64,000 nucleotides of DNA from positions 183,614-247,613 of the forward strand of contig NZ_KK366021.1 of assembly GCF_000686805.1 (NCBI RefSeq), read 5' to 3'. A model generated the notes under the pieces. That model worked only from the letters and a program-made list of their open reading frames with translations. It was not told where the DNA came from and made no database searches. Shown here piece after piece: positions 9,188-17,415 of the stretch (the first letter of the stretch is position 1; each line of letters opens with the position of its first letter). The stretch comes from Bacillus sp. UNC41MFS5 (GTDB taxonomy: Bacteria > Bacillota > Bacilli > Bacillales_B > DSM-18226). The translations under genes were made by a program, and so were the position numbers.

Positions 9188-10027
9188 TTGAAAATAAAGG
9201 AAAAATTAACCATTGGTGAAATGGCGAGGTTAAGAGGGGTAACAACGGAGACTTTACGCCACTATGATCGGATTGACCTATTCAAACCTCAATATGTCGA
9301 TCCCGATTCAGGGTATCGCTACTATTCTATTTTTCAATATGAAGTTTTAGGGACGATTAAAGAGTTGCGGCAACTTGGGATGAGTACGGACGAAATAAAG
9401 GATTATTTTAATGAACGTAATTTTAATAAGTCCTTGGATATTCTGAAAACCAAGCATACGGAACTTGTGTCAAAACTGAACGAGTTACATGACTTGGAGG
9501 AAAATATTCGGGGGAAAATTGGATACTTGGAGCATGTAGCGAAAGAAAAAGAACTTCAATCGGTGTTTTTCCGCGAAATAGGAAGAAGGAAGTTAATTAC
9601 CTTAAATGAAAAAATAAATAATAATTTGGAACTCAGTTATGGTGTTATAAGGTTAGAGAATATGCTCACCGAGAAGACACCAATTCTGGCTAGTAATAGA
9701 CTAGGCATCATCATCCAGGAAGCGGATCTTAGAGCGAAACGATTTGAAGAACCATCCATTATTTTTGTAGTGGCAAAAAATAAAGAAAAAATACCAAAAC
9801 AGTGTCAAATGACGGTTCCTGCTGGGTTATTTGCGTGTATTCGTTATAACGGGGAATTATTATGGAATCGAAGCGAAAGTTTGAGTAAGATATTGGAATA
9901 TCTTGATGAAACCGGATATCACATAACCGGCGATGCGCTGCAAATTATGCACGTCGATATTACAATCACAGATAAACCAAATGAGATTACATTCGAAATT
10001 CAAGTTCCAGTTCAAATTTGTCAGTGA
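9188..10027 (+). CDS. MerR family transcriptional regulator with GyrI-like ligand domain
   Basis: About 279 residues. The N-terminal MerR winged helix reads TIGEMARLRGVTTETLRHYDRI and SGYRYYS (about residues 6-50), followed by a dimerisation coiled coil (about 75-125). The C-terminal 150 residues fit the GyrI-like effector domain found in BmrR-type regulators. GAGGGG directly abuts an ATG at 9179, so I prefer the in-frame TTG at 9188, 9 bases after the site. It is divergent from the permease/dehydrogenase/ureohydrolase operon and should activate its 19-bp-spacer promoter when it binds the substrate or an intermediate. The identity of the ligand is unknown. Confidence 0.85.
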   Translation: MKIKEKLTIGEMARLRGVTTETLRHYDRIDLFKPQYVDPDSGYRYYSIFQYEVLGTIKELRQLGMSTDEIKDYFNERNFNKSLDILKTKHTELVSKLNELHDLEENIRGKIGYLEHVAKEKELQSVFFREIGRRKLITLNEKINNNLELSYGVIRLENMLTEKTPILASNRLGIIIQEADLRAKRFEEPSIIFVVAKNKEKIPKQCQMTVPAGLFACIRYNGELLWNRSESLSKILEYLDETGYHITGDALQIMHVDITITDKPNEITFEIQVPVQICQ

Positions 10028-10037
10028 ATTCAATAAA

Positions 10038-10529
10038 TTAATTTTCGGGAACAGGATTGTTATCCGCTTTCCTTACTAAGGCTATAATCAAACGTGAAAA
10101 TAAAAAAGTAACGGTCAATGTCCAAAAACTTGTAAATGAAGTCCACCCTTTTTTAAATTCGATTAAGTCAGTTTTCTTTTCTAAAAAGTGTTCTATTGCT
10201 GCCATAGGAATGCTGAAATATAAAGCCTTAATAAGAATACCCAAGATATTTGAACTTTTAGTGATTTGGTTATAGTAAACACACGCTATTGGATAAAGCA
10301 AATAATCAAATCCAAAGCTGATATTAACAGATTTCAAAAGAGTAACTGGATATTTGATGTAACCCTTTTTTACAACTATTGTATCTAATACTGAAGAAAG
10401 AACTCCCTTCAAAAGAAATATAATCAACCAATCTTTTACAGGTGGTTTTAGAATTAAATTAATAATGGAAATGATACTGAATACTAACAAAAACCTTAAT
10501 ATATTCATCTCTATTGATTGCTTTTTCAT
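10038..10529 (-). CDS. Small integral membrane protein, CBO0543-like
   Basis: A 163-residue protein with four to five hydrophobic helices and a basic C-terminal end. The motif FGFDYLLYPIACVYYNQ around residue 74 and EHFLEKKTDLI near 113 resemble the uncharacterised CBO0543-type membrane family common in Bacillaceae. AGAGGTG lies 7 bases before the ATG. It is convergent with the MerR gene (10 bp apart) and is a single-gene unit. No function can be assigned; the family name is from memory and moderately sure. Confidence 0.65.
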   Translation of the reverse strand: MKKQSIEMNILRFLLVFSIISIINLILKPPVKDWLIIFLLKGVLSSVLDTIVVKKGYIKYPVTLLKSVNISFGFDYLLYPIACVYYNQITKSSNILGILIKALYFSIPMAAIEHFLEKKTDLIEFKKGWTSFTSFWTLTVTFLFSRLIIALVRKADNNPVPEN

Positions 10530-10695
10530 AATAACACCTCTAAGAAGGAGTATTTCCTTCTCAAATAAGTGTTATTAAAAAGTTTGGCAAGCATTTTTCC
10601 CTATTCCGGTGGATTAAAAGGAATTTATCAAGAACAGTTCTAATGAACTGGTATTATTTCTAAAGGTAACTACAAATGGAAAAAATTACGTAATT

Positions 10696-10722
10696 AGGAA
10701 TGCTGCGGCAGTCCTTTTTTTG
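10696..10722 (+). terminator. Orphan terminator-like hairpin
   Basis: AGGAATGC (10696-10703) pairs with GCAGTCCT (10708-10715), with one mismatch, and is followed by seven T. No gene on the plus strand precedes it within 650 bp, so it may mark a lost gene. The rest of 10530-10863 shows nothing else I can name. Confidence 0.4.
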
Positions 10723-10863
10723 TTATAAAAAGGTAGAATGAACAATCGAACTTGTTTGAATGAGAATATATTAAAGAAAGAAATAAAATAAATTTCGTAA
10801 GCACATTCCACTTACTAATGAACCACTTGTAAAATGACTAAGTTAAAAGGGGGTGTTAGGTAA

Positions 10864-10986
10864 TTGGAGCGAATGAAAATAAAAAGAATTGCAGTCGATT
10901 CCATCCTTTATTCAGAAGTTGATGATTGTGAAACAGACGATCAAACAGATGATTGGGATGTTCAATTAGAAGGAAGTGAAAGTTGA
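10864..10986 (+). CDS. Small acidic hypothetical protein
   Basis: A possible 40-codon gene starting with TTG at 10864 (or ATG at 10873, 37 codons), with AGGGGGTG about 11 bases upstream of the TTG. The protein has a basic start (KIKRIAVDS) and a strongly acidic remainder (EVDDCETDDQTDDWDVQ). The codon pattern and site suggest a real gene, but I recognise no family. The 350 bp after it up to the GNAT gene hold a terminator-like hairpin near 11219-11240 and a copy of the short repeat. Confidence 0.4.
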   Translation: MERMKIKRIAVDSILYSEVDDCETDDQTDDWDVQLEGSES

Positions 10987-11240
10987 ATATCAATTGCTAA
11001 TGCCTTTAAATATTGGAACCTAGAAATAATCCACATTTATGTCATTTGAGATTAATGAATTTAGGTGGACTGTGTATTGCTATTTTTTAATAATAGTTTT
11101 AATTAAAGCAGTTCTCTAACCTGTAGAAATGCTTTAAGCCGCCAAATAATTAGTTCATTAGTTAAAATAATATGTGAACCAAAGTACTAAAACTAAAGGG
11201 TGCTTGAGTTATAGATTAGAGCTGTCATTAAGGCAGCTTT

Positions 11241-11277
11241 TTCTTGTTGAACAAACGTCGCAGTTTAGTTGAACAAA
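11241..11277. repeat. Copy of a degenerate short inverted repeat (copy 2)
   Basis: TTCTTGTTGAAC on the left and GTTTAGTTGAACAAAA on the right, separated by about 9 bp. It directly follows a GGCAGCTTTTT hairpin end, as copies 3 and 4 follow other U-tracts. Confidence 0.5.
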
Positions 11278-11335
11278 ATTTAAATCTGTAGTTTAATTTA
11301 TTGCAGAACATTCAAAAAAATAGGGGGGACTTAAT

Positions 11336-11797
11336 TTGGAAATGTGGGTTAATAAAGGATTTTCAATTTCTACAAATAAAGAGTATTTAGATTTAACATT
11401 AATACATACCTTCTTGAGTCAAGAGGCCTATTGGTCAAAGGGGATACCCAAGCAAATAGTAAAAAAGGCAATTGAAAATTCTCCGTTAAGTTTTGGAGTT
11501 TATAAAGGTGAAGTAGGTAAAGACGTTATTGAACAAGTTGGTTTTGCAAGGGTAATTTCTGATTTAGCAACTTATGCCTATCTAAGTGATGTGTTTATAT
11601 TGCCAAATTATCGGAAATTAGGGTTATCAAAATGGTTAATGGGTATTATCACAAACCATTCCGAATTACAGGGAGTTCGTAGATTTATGTTAGCTACTAA
11701 TGATGCACAATCATTATATAACCAATACGGTTTTGAACAGATTGTTAATCCAGAACTATTTATGCAAAAGGTACTTAAAAATCCATATCAACAATAA
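11336..11797 (+). CDS. GNAT family N-acetyltransferase
   Basis: A 153-residue single-domain acetyltransferase. The acetyl-CoA site is seen as VFILPNYRKLGLSKWLM (about 91-107), where R-K-L-G-L replaces the usual Q/R-x-x-G-x-G/A loop, and the C-terminal ATNDAQSLYNQYGFE motif is typical of the family. It starts with TTG at 11336 with GGGGGG seven bases upstream; an ATG two codons later is an alternative. The substrate is unknown. It stands alone, flanked on both sides by the short inverted repeat, in a string of similar one-gene units. Confidence 0.85.
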   Translation: MEMWVNKGFSISTNKEYLDLTLIHTFLSQEAYWSKGIPKQIVKKAIENSPLSFGVYKGEVGKDVIEQVGFARVISDLATYAYLSDVFILPNYRKLGLSKWLMGIITNHSELQGVRRFMLATNDAQSLYNQYGFEQIVNPELFMQKVLKNPYQQ

Positions 11798-11849
11798 AAA
11801 CTCTTTTAACGATTGCAAGAGTTCAAGATCCAGCTGCCATTAGCGGCAT

Positions 11850-11884
11850 TTCTTGTTTCACTTGGGCAGAATAGTAAAACAAAA
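11850..11884. repeat. Copy of a degenerate short inverted repeat (copy 3)
   Basis: TTCTTGTTTCACTT and AGTAAAACAAAA around GGGCAGAAT, placed after a GCTGCC/GCGGCA hairpin downstream of the GNAT gene. This is a weaker match than the copies at 11241 and 14161. Confidence 0.4.
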
Positions 11885-11976
11885 TCTTCGACCCTGTGGT
11901 AAAAAATGGTGAGAGCTATTTAAACGATTCATTTAGTTAGCCACAAAAACCAAGGAATTTTTAGGGGGAATAGTAG

Positions 11977-12507
11977 ATGGATATGAAATACCCAATTGGC
12001 ACTTTTCAATTTGATGGTGAAATTTCTAGCAGTGTTACAAGTCTTTGGATAAATGAGATTGAAGATTTACCAAGATTATTACGAGATGCTGTAGAAGACT
12101 TAGATAATGAACAGCTTGATACAGCTTATCGTTCTGGAGGGTGGACTGTTCGACAAGTAATACATCACCTTGCAGATAGTCATATGAATGCCTACGTTCG
12201 TTTTAAATTGGCTCTTACGGAAGAAAATCCTGTAATTAAGCCATATGACGAAACGAAATGGGCGGAACTATCTGATTATAAATTGCCAATTGATACTTCA
12301 CTTTTACTTCTCGAAACATTACACAAACGCTGGACCAACCTTTTACGTAGTCTAACTCTTGCTGATATGGAAAAGACATTTATTCATCCAGATTCAGGTG
12401 AAGTTTCAGTAGGTAAAAATATAGGAATCTATGCCTGGCACGGTAGACATCATCTTGCACATATTACTTCCTTATGTAATCGTAAGGGTTGGCAAAGGAC
12501 TTTGTGA
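11977..12507 (+). CDS. YfiT-like DinB/bacillithiol transferase family metalloprotein
   Basis: A 176-residue four-helix-bundle protein of the DinB/YfiT superfamily, whose members include putative metal-dependent bacillithiol S-transferases. The three metal histidines are seen in [12 protein letters not shown] (about residues 59-70) and WHGRHHLAH (about 159-167). The start [14 protein letters not shown] segment and SGGWTVRQV are also typical. AGGGGG lies 9 bases before the ATG. It is a single-gene unit ended by a strong terminator 25 bp downstream. The family is clear; the substrate is not. Confidence 0.87.
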   Translation: MDMKYPIGTFQFDGEISSSVTSLWINEIEDLPRLLRDAVEDLDNEQLDTAYRSGGWTVRQVIHHLADSHMNAYVRFKLALTEENPVIKPYDETKWAELSDYKLPIDTSLLLLETLHKRWTNLLRSLTLADMEKTFIHPDSGEVSVGKNIGIYAWHGRHHLAHITSLCNRKGWQRTL

Positions 12508-12531
12508 ACGATTACACTTAAAGAAACGGTG

Positions 12532-12563
12532 GCGTTAATCCAAGAAGGATTAACGCTTTTTTT
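12532..12563 (+). terminator. Intrinsic terminator after the YfiT-like gene
   Basis: A perfect 10-bp stem GCGTTAATCC / GGATTAACGC around AAGAA, followed by seven T. Confidence 0.85.
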
Positions 12564-12710
12564 ATTAGAACTTATTAAGCTCATTGGGTCAATTTAATAT
12601 AAAAAATCACCTGTTAGAATACTCACCAAAAATAAACATTAACTTAATGTTTAAAATATTAAATCTTAATAGGATTAAAGTAAGATAAAAAGAAAAAAGG
12701 AGGAAAAGAA

Positions 12711-13541
12711 ATGGTAATCGAGAAATATCGGCATCCAATTTTGTTCTATGGATTATCCATTGTAGTTCCGTGGATATTGTGGTTTATTGCAGCATATATC
12801 AGTCATATTGAACCCAGTAGAAATCTATATGTTATCTTAGTAAGCATTTTGGGGATTATTGGCTTATCGAGTCCATTGGTCATTGCTTGTGTTTTAATGC
12901 TCCCAGATCCTTACTTACGAAAGGATTTTTTGAACAGGTTTGTTAATTTCAATACCATAAAACCATTTTACATTATTGTAACATGTTTTCTTATGATCAC
13001 GAGTATTCTTCTTGCACAGGGAATTTCTTTGCTTTTCGGATATAGTGCTTCTCAATTTGCACTCTCAGGAAAGTCTTCATTTTCAGCAGGTTTTTTTCCA
13101 GCCTGGTTTTTGCTCTTTTTTGCTCCTATACTAGAAGAATTGGCCTGACACTCATATGGCACAGACAGCTTACGAAAACGATTTAATCTTTTCACTGTTT
13201 CTATGATTTTTGCTATTTTCTGGGCATTTTGGCATTTCCCTCTTTCTTTTATTAAAGGTTACTATCAAAGCAATCTAGTCGAAACAGGGGTACTATATTC
13301 GATAAATTTTGTGGTTAGTCTCATTCCCTTTGTTCTATTGATGAACTGGTTATACTATAAAACAGGAAGAAATATTATTGTTGCAATCGTTTTTCATATT
13401 TCAGCGGGGCTTTTCAATGAAGTATTTTTAACACATCCAATGAGTAAAGTCATACAAACCGTTCTTTTGCTTATTTTAACTACTGTAATAGTAATAAAAA
13501 ATCGGAGTTTCTTTTTCAAGTTAGAATATCACGAAAAATGA
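12711..13541 (+). pseudogene. CPBP intramembrane protease gene interrupted by one in-frame TGA
   Basis: One continuous frame of 276 codons encodes a CPBP (CAAX protease/bacteriocin-processing, Abi) membrane protein, except for TGA at 13146-13148. The stop falls right after EELA, where the family motif EExxxR/EELGWRG normally has tryptophan, so a single TGG-to-TGA change explains it. Downstream the frame continues with the second motif (FWAFWHFPL, near 13218-13245) and the third (FHISAG, near 13396). AAGGAGG lies 9 bases before the ATG. About eight hydrophobic helices are spread over both parts. Either the gene is inactivated, the stop is read through, or the base is a sequencing error. A terminator follows. 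Confidence 0.8.
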
Positions 13542-13577
13542 TATAATTTGTGAAGGATTGCACTTAAAGTAACCGAT

Positions 13578-13608
13578 GCGATTGTTCAAGATGAACAGTC
13601 GCTTTTTT
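13578..13608 (+). terminator. Intrinsic terminator after the CPBP gene
   Basis: The stem GCGATTGTTC / GAACAGTCGC (one wobble-type mismatch) around AAGAT is followed by six T. Confidence 0.8.
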
Positions 13609-13690
13609 ACTAACAGTGCCGTTTAATTGAAGAGGAACAACTGATAAAATAAATAGCTATAAATCAATTTTTTAAAGGTGTTGTTATTTT

Positions 13691-14158
13691 GTGGGACAAG
13701 TAAGATTGTACAGAATATCTCTGCAATTAATATTAGTTTTTATGGTTGCAGGAATATTATTGTTTATATTGTCCATTGTGGCTTTAAGGGCTGCCCCCAT
13801 CGTGTCAATTTTGATGATTATTTTTTCAACTTTCACGATAGGTTCTTCAATTTATCTATGGCGAAAGAGAAATGAAGGTAAGGGATTTTATTGGGATGAT
13901 GAAGGAATTGTAATCGACATAAAAGGAAATAAGGTTTATTGGGATGAAATTGAAGACATTCAATTTTATAAAAATAGCACCAACAGTTTTTCAAAGGCTA
14001 CTGTAATTTACCCTCACTATACAAATCACGAAAAAATAAGAATGCGTCGTAAGAAGTTACTGCCAACACCTGCACATTCAATTGATAGGATTTTAATCGA
14101 AAATCCAAAGGAATTTCACAATAATTTAATAAAAGTTTGGGAAGAAAAAAATAATTAG
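13691..14158 (+). CDS. Two-helix membrane protein with PH-like domain (STM3941-type)
   Basis: A 155-residue protein that begins with GTG at 13691 (AAAGGTG about 10 bases upstream). Two transmembrane helices (about residues 9-32 and 36-54) form an N-terminal hairpin and a cytoplasmic domain follows, starting GKGFYWDDEGIVIDIKGNKVYWDEIEDIQFYK. This order and the W-D-E-I-E/D pattern match the STM3941-like bacterial PH-domain membrane proteins. The function of the family is unknown. It is one of the single-gene units on this strand, and a repeat copy begins two bases after its stop. Confidence 0.65.
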   Translation: MGQVRLYRISLQLILVFMVAGILLFILSIVALRAAPIVSILMIIFSTFTIGSSIYLWRKRNEGKGFYWDDEGIVIDIKGNKVYWDEIEDIQFYKNSTNSFSKATVIYPHYTNHEKIRMRRKKLLPTPAHSIDRILIENPKEFHNNLIKVWEEKNN

Positions 14159-14160
14159 CC

Positions 14161-14199
14161 TTTTTCTTGTTCAACTAGGTGCAGGTTAGTTCAAAAAAG
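14161..14199. repeat. Copy of a degenerate short inverted repeat (copy 4)
   Basis: TTCTTGTTCAACTA and GGTTAGTTCAAAAAAG around GGTGCA. This copy shows the inverted-repeat nature best. It sits between convergent genes and may share in termination. Confidence 0.5.
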
Positions 14200-14224
14200 A
14201 GATGTTTAATTGTAACATCTCTTT

Positions 14225-14653
14225 TTACTCCTCTTCCTCTTCAGTTTTCAACATTTCTTCATCTATGATGTCAACTAATTCTTGAATACTGTACATATAT
14301 AGAACAACCTCTTTTATAACGGTTCCTTTAGGACCGTCTTGAATATGAACTTCGCCTTCAATTCGTATCTTAGTTGGCTTTCCTTTATAAATAACATCAA
14401 AGGTTCCAAACTCTTTAACTTCATTGTGTTTCATTTTATCGATTTCGGAATGAATGGTATTGATTTCATCTTGACTAAAACCTGACTCCAATACAGAGGA
14501 TGATAAATGTTTTAAAAATGGTTCTACCTTTTCAAGGTCAAAATTCATTCCAGCTGCATGTGGTGCTTCTTTATAATCATTTTTGTTTGTGAACAAATAA
14601 ATAGTTCCTCCAACTAAAAGTATTATAAGAACACCTATAATCCATCTAGTAAT
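14225..14653 (-). CDS. Membrane-anchored acidic protein with possible AUU start
   Basis: A hypothetical protein of about 142 residues. The soluble part (from residue 20) contains SSSVLESGFSQDEINTIHSEID and ends in a glutamate run. In frame upstream of the first normal start (TTG at 14596, with GGAGG before it) lies a clear membrane anchor WIIGVLIILLVGGTIYLF with no ATG, GTG or TTG. The only start-like codon with a ribosome site is ATT at 14653, with GGGGG 7 bases upstream and a TAA stop before it. I annotate that as the likely ancestral start. Either AUU is used, or an ATG-to-ATT change forces the shorter, unanchored TTG product (14225-14596). Function unknown. Confidence 0.55.
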   Translation of the reverse strand: MTRWIIGVLIILLVGGTIYLFTNKNDYKEAPHAAGMNFDLEKVEPFLKHLSSSVLESGFSQDEINTIHSEIDKMKHNEVKEFGTFDVIYKGKPTKIRIEGEVHIQDGPKGTVIKEVVLYMYSIQELVDIIDEEMLKTEEEEE

Positions 14654-14904
14654 AGGATTTCCCCCTTTCTCTCCTTAATTATAAAAAAGAAAGAATCACA
14701 GATAACTATGAAAATAATTCCAGATTACTCTAATTGGAAATGTCAGTGATTGAAGGGTTCTTTTTTAACTAACGAGTAGAAAGAGTGAAATAAAGCAACG
14801 CTATCTTGAGATGCTTATATAGTGTTAAATCTTATTCCTTATTATGTATAAATCCTTTTATTTATTCAAAGTATAAATATGATAAAAATAGAGGTGAACT
14901 TACG

Positions 14905-15375
14905 ATGGCATTATCAATCATTGTTTATATAGCGTGGCTAGGTATTTCGATATTTTATGCTATGAAAAAACCATTATCAAAAATAGAAATTTCCGCCATC
15001 ATTTTTTTCATATTTATTATTGATATTAACCGGGGTTGGATAACAAATGATGAACTAAAATATATTACATATTCTAAAGTTCCATTAAATTATACAGCAT
15101 ATATTATTCATCGTACCTTTATTACCCCATTGTTTATAGTACTTGGTATGAGTAGTATTCCTAGAAACTCGACAGTGTTAAAGAAAATTATAACAATACT
15201 TATTTCTTCCTTTGTTTTAGTATTAATTAAAATTGTTTTACTAAAATTTGATATTGTCTATTTCCATCAATGGAATTTGATTTATGATTTTCTATACTAT
15301 GTCTTATTACATTTGTTAGGATACTTTATTCTATATTATTACAACTCATTAGTTTTAAAAGGAGCTAAAAGATAA
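14905..15375 (+). CDS. Hypothetical multi-pass membrane protein
   Basis: A 156-residue protein with four or five hydrophobic helices and short basic loops. I start at the ATG at 14905, which has GAGGTG 8 bases upstream; a longer extension to 14806 has none. There is no recognisable catalytic motif; the pattern (INRGWITNDELKYI, then WNLIYDFLYYVLLHLLGYFILYY) recalls the uncharacterised small membrane families of Bacillaceae such as the 10038-10529 protein. It abuts the next gene, TAA directly followed by ATG, so the two are cotranscribed and probably translationally coupled. Confidence 0.65.
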   Translation: MALSIIVYIAWLGISIFYAMKKPLSKIEISAIIFFIFIIDINRGWITNDELKYITYSKVPLNYTAYIIHRTFITPLFIVLGMSSIPRNSTVLKKIITILISSFVLVLIKIVLLKFDIVYFHQWNLIYDFLYYVLLHLLGYFILYYYNSLVLKGAKR

Positions 15376-15873
15376 ATGATTTGGATCGGCAACTTTAGCC
15401 TAAATGAGATATCACTAATTATAATGAATATTATCGGCTACTCATTAATGTTCTTCTTACCAAAAAAACTAAGCAGGGAAGTAACTTTTATAAGTGTGCT
15501 TACAGGTGTAGCAACAGGTATGATGTTTGATTTTACACTTGGTGGAGGTCTCCTGGATTTTTACAAGCAAAATGATTCTAATCACTATGAACTATTTGAT
15601 TTGTTCTATTATTCGTTATTTGCACCGTTTGGTTATTTTTTCATGTATTTTTATCATGTGTTACGGATTAATAAAATCACATTTATCTTTTACATTACTT
15701 CTTGGTCTATTATTGGTATTACAGTTCAATGGATATTTACACTTCTTCATATCCTTACTTATCAAAATAACTATCAATTATCGTACTCTTTTCCTATATT
15801 CTTACTAACTCAAACATTGACAGGGCTCTATTACGTTTTCATTACTAGAGATAACAGTAGAAAACTGACCTAA
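15376..15873 (+). CDS. Hypothetical multi-pass membrane protein, partner of the previous gene
   Basis: A 165-residue protein with five predicted hydrophobic helices. AAAGGAG lies 8-9 bases before the ATG inside the end of the preceding gene. The segment TGVATGMMFDFTLGGGLLDFYKQND (split around residue 55) and the aromatic FDLFYYSLFAPFGYFFMYFY stretch are distinctive, but I do not recognise a family. Its size, topology and tight coupling to the upstream gene suggest two subunits of one membrane complex; this is inference. Confidence 0.65.
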   Translation: MIWIGNFSLNEISLIIMNIIGYSLMFFLPKKLSREVTFISVLTGVATGMMFDFTLGGGLLDFYKQNDSNHYELFDLFYYSLFAPFGYFFMYFYHVLRINKITFIFYITSWSIIGITVQWIFTLLHILTYQNNYQLSYSFPIFLLTQTLTGLYYVFITRDNSRKLT

Positions 15874-16267
15874 GAATATCAAATAGTTTGTGAAGAACTA
15901 TACTTAGAATACAGGTGCTAAGGAAAGGTATCTCCCTATATACGGAGATGATATAACTCAAAAAATACACATTAAAAAAGTGGAGAAAATAGGGCAATTT
16001 GCTATGCTTCATTATACAAAAAAATAATTCTCATTATCATCCCTTTTTCAAACAAAAAGCACCGCAAAATACGGTGCGAATGGTTATGCATTTTACTTAA
16101 TATTTATAGCTGTAAAATTCAAGTTTTGTGATAGGAAACGGAACCCGTTAGGTAACTTTCTGCCTTTTTCACCCTAAATTCCTGCAATGCTAGAAACTTA
16201 TCTATCTCTATTTGTATAAAATTAGAAGTGTGATAGCATAGTGTCGCATTTATAGTGATTTGTTACT
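15874..16267. other. Intergenic region with orphan Fur-box-like site and terminator
   Basis: This 394-bp gap lies between the ends of convergent genes, so no promoter is expected. It nevertheless holds a Fur-box-like sequence on the minus strand (16038-16020, about 15 of 19 matches to the classical GATAATGATAATCATTATC by eye) just upstream of a TATAAT (16016-16011). A small hairpin ATCTCC/GGAGAT lies at about 15931-15950. I see no ORF downstream of that promoter-like stretch. Confidence 0.35.
16054..16077 (-). terminator. Minus-strand terminator downstream of the MDR gene
   Basis: The stem GCACCG / CGGTGC around a 7-nt loop is followed on the minus strand by five U. It lies about 190 bp past the end of the oxidoreductase gene. 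Confidence 0.6.
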
Positions 16268-17239
16268 TTATTCCACAGTTATGACGACATTTCCCTTCTT
16301 ATGTCCTTTCTCGACATATCTATGAGCTTCAACGATTTCTTCAAACGCATAAGATTTGTCTATGACCACTTTTAACTTCCCTGCCTCCACAAGTTCTTTA
16401 AGGAAGTCTAGTGCTTCTGGAGTTTCGGGAGAATTTCGACTCAATAATAATTTCTTGCTGCTAGACAATTTAGTCCATAGCATCGGTACACTCGGCAGCG
16501 GTTCAGTGATATTGATATAGGTACCGTCCTTCTTTAGCAATTTCATACATGCTGAAAAGGAACTCTTGTTTACCGCTTCAAAGATGACATCATATGTGTA
16601 GTCTGTCCTAGAAAAATCTTCTGCCGTATAATCAATGACTTTGTCGGCACCCAAAGATTTTACCCATTCCAAATTCGTGGTACTGCATACCCCTGTAACG
16701 TTTGCTCCAAAATACTTGGCAAGCTGCACGGCATAACTTCCAACACTTCCTGAAGCACCATAGACTAGAACCTTTTGGCCGTTCTGAATATTAGCTTTCC
16801 TAAGAAAATACAAGGCTGTGCGCGCTCCAATTGGAATGGCTGCGGCTTCCTCATAAGTTGTGTTCGAAGGTTTAATTGTTACAGGACCATCTTCCGGCAG
16901 ACACTTATACTCGGCATAGGCTCCAAAACTCGTCAGAGATGCGGCAAAAACCTGGTCGCCTTCCTTAAACCTTTTGACATCCTTCCCTGCTGACTCCACT
17001 TCACCCGCTAATTCCATCCCTAAGATCTCTTTCTTGGGCTGTCTGAAACCAAGTGTGATTCGGGCTGGCAGCCAAAAAGCGGGAGGAACGGTAAAACTCC
17101 GGGACCGGATATCTGCAACTGTTACGGTTGTCGCTTTTATTTTTACCAGTATTTCATTATCTTTAGGAACAGGTTTTTCTACCTCTTTCAGTTGAAGAAC
17201 TTCCGGTGGTCCGTACTTAGTGTACACAATGGCTCTCAT
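16268..17239 (-). CDS. Zinc-independent MDR family oxidoreductase (quinone reductase-like)
   Basis: A 323-residue medium-chain dehydrogenase/reductase. The N-terminal GroES-like domain has the family start ([21 protein letters not shown]), and the Rossmann domain shows [15 protein letters not shown] near residue 160 followed by GAxKVIDY-type NADP contacts. The cysteine/histidine catalytic zinc ligands are missing, so it belongs to the zeta-crystallin-like quinone/enone reductases. GGAGG lies before the ATG. It is divergent from an AraC-type regulator that probably controls it. The substrate is unknown. Confidence 0.88.
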   Translation of the reverse strand: MRAIVYTKYGPPEVLQLKEVEKPVPKDNEILVKIKATTVTVADIRSRSFTVPPAFWLPARITLGFRQPKKEILGMELAGEVESAGKDVKRFKEGDQVFAASLTSFGAYAEYKCLPEDGPVTIKPSNTTYEEAAAIPIGARTALYFLRKANIQNGQKVLVYGASGSVGSYAVQLAKYFGANVTGVCSTTNLEWVKSLGADKVIDYTAEDFSRTDYTYDVIFEAVNKSSFSACMKLLKKDGTYINITEPLPSVPMLWTKLSSSKKLLLSRNSPETPEALDFLKELVEAGKLKVVIDKSYAFEEIVEAHRYVEKGHKKGNVVITVE

Positions 17240-17415
17240 GTTTTTTCCTCCGTTTTGTTATATTTATTAATATCTATATTTAGGAATAAATAGAACATCG
17301 TCTTATTGTTGGAGTGAAATTGCTCATAGTGGGCGAAAACCCTACATATTGGTGCACAAAATGTCGGATGTACACATCCCACTCCTGTTATTCTTTTATT
17401 CAAGGAGGTCATCAA

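Noticed and set aside
13146..13148. TGA as selenocysteine or a recoded tryptophan
   Set aside because: No SECIS-like element or selenocysteine genes were seen, and all other tryptophans in the window use TGG.
11241..14199. Resemblance of the short repeats to integron attC sites (GTTGAAC / GTTCAAC ends)
   Set aside because: The elements are only about 35 bp, lack the L boxes and extrahelical bases of attC, and no integron integrase is present; kept only as an unexplained repeat.
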